64,000 bases of DNA, taken from positions 1,116,001 through 1,180,000 of the forward strand of contig BAAHQB010000001.1 in the NCBI GenBank assembly GCA_054601695.1. Direction: 5' to 3'. The DNA is from Amorphochlora amoebiformis (lineage: Eukaryota; Cercozoa; Chlorarachniophyceae). Within the stretch, counting starts at the first letter, position 1. The number at the start of each line of letters is the position of its first letter. The notes under the pieces were generated by a model that searched no databases, had not been told where the DNA came from, and saw only the letters and a program-made list of their open reading frames with translations. Both the position numbers and the translations under genes were made by a program. Positions 51,016 through 64,000 of this stretch are shown here, one piece after another.

Positions 51016-51268
51016 TGTCCGGGACGCACGTGGGACTTGCCTACTGTGACACATCTGAATGACAAGAAAAGATCTGTGACTGAGCGTGACGGGTATGAGT
51101 GACATATTGGCGGGAGCCTTCGTGCTAACAGAGATGATTGACCGTCCTTGAAATCAACCGATTTCGTTCTGTGTATCGCTCATTTGGTTGCTAACCCAAT
51201 CTACTACCTAGTAGACAGCATTGAGACTCTCCCTCACCTTTTTATCAGGCAACAAGATAACGTGAAAG
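51016..51268. promoter_or_regulatory. head-to-head spacer, thioredoxin-like and CW genes
   Basis: This is the 253 bp between divergent start codons, without microsatellite. A shared promoter is inferred from spacing; no defined element was recognised. Confidence 0.5.
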
Positions 51269-63761
<12,493 letters not shown>

Positions 63762-64000
63762 AGTGTTCAAAAGAGTTGTCGTGTACACGTACTTAGTCTG
63801 TAGGTTTTGATCGGTTTTAAAGATTGCGGGCGCCAGCAATGAACTGTTTTGAGTTCACTGAATTGAATGAGCAGGTCTGGTCTGAACTGGTGTTACTCCG
63901 TATATGGGCTAGATGGGGGGGGGATATCAAAATTCAAACTGGTATTTATTTAAAAAATGTATATCTGAGATTAATTCTAGTAATTAGCTTGTCATATGCC
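63762..64000 (+). other. 3' flank of the CW/AT-hook gene
   Basis: This is ordinary-composition sequence after the stop, with no microsatellite. No second gene is visible before the window ends. It presumably holds the 3' UTR. Confidence 0.5.

Overview
The window is nuclear DNA from an intron-rich eukaryote, most likely a protist. It is not bacterial: the recognisable proteins are split into many short exons (about 19 to 290 nt, plus one of 855 nt). These join with consistent reading phase across GT-AG introns and at least three GC-AG introns. Exons have ordinary base composition. Most introns are filled with (TA)n, (TATG)n and (CA)n microsatellite DNA; others hold degenerate telomere-like TTAGGG/CCCTAA sequence. 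I cannot name the species. Strict alternation of gene strands, as seen here, is something I recall being reported as a tendency in brown algae, but that is only a weak hint. Nearly all long Tyr/Ile-rich open frames are translated TA repeats, not genes.

Ten genes alternate strands without exception: J-domain protein (-), GET3 (+), Dabb-domain protein (-), unrecognised gene (+), 91-residue orphan (-), VTT/TVP38-like membrane protein (+), MATE transporter (-), SH3-kinase-EF-hand protein (+), secreted thioredoxin-like protein (-), CW zinc-finger/AT-hook protein (+). Four head-to-head pairs have start codons only 68 to 321 bp apart, so they probably share bidirectional promoters. Genes meet tail to tail across spacers of about 470 to 680 bp. 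Three of the four spacers have a peculiar CTAG/TAGTA-rich composition and lack microsatellites.

Layout: 1-3.3 kb is TA-rich DNA with a near-perfect palindrome of about 1 kb. 3.3-12 kb holds the J-protein start and a complete 16-exon GET3 gene (327 codons before the stop). 12.5-18 kb holds the Dabb gene and a partly resolved gene. 18.6-24.3 kb holds the orphan and the VTT gene. 24.8-36.8 kb holds the MATE gene, with a 1-kb purine tract in one intron. 37.1-46.8 kb holds the kinase (21 exons, 507 residues as modelled). 47.5-51 kb holds the thioredoxin-like gene. 51.3-63.8 kb holds the CW/AT-hook gene.

The products do not form one pathway. They cover tail-anchored protein targeting, membrane transport and shaping, calcium signalling, disulfide chemistry and chromatin reading. 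The most novel items are the SH3-kinase-EF-hand architecture, the alternating gene order with distinctive convergent spacers, and the GC-AG introns. Gene models were built by hand from splice signals, phase and family similarity; transcripts would be needed to confirm each junction.
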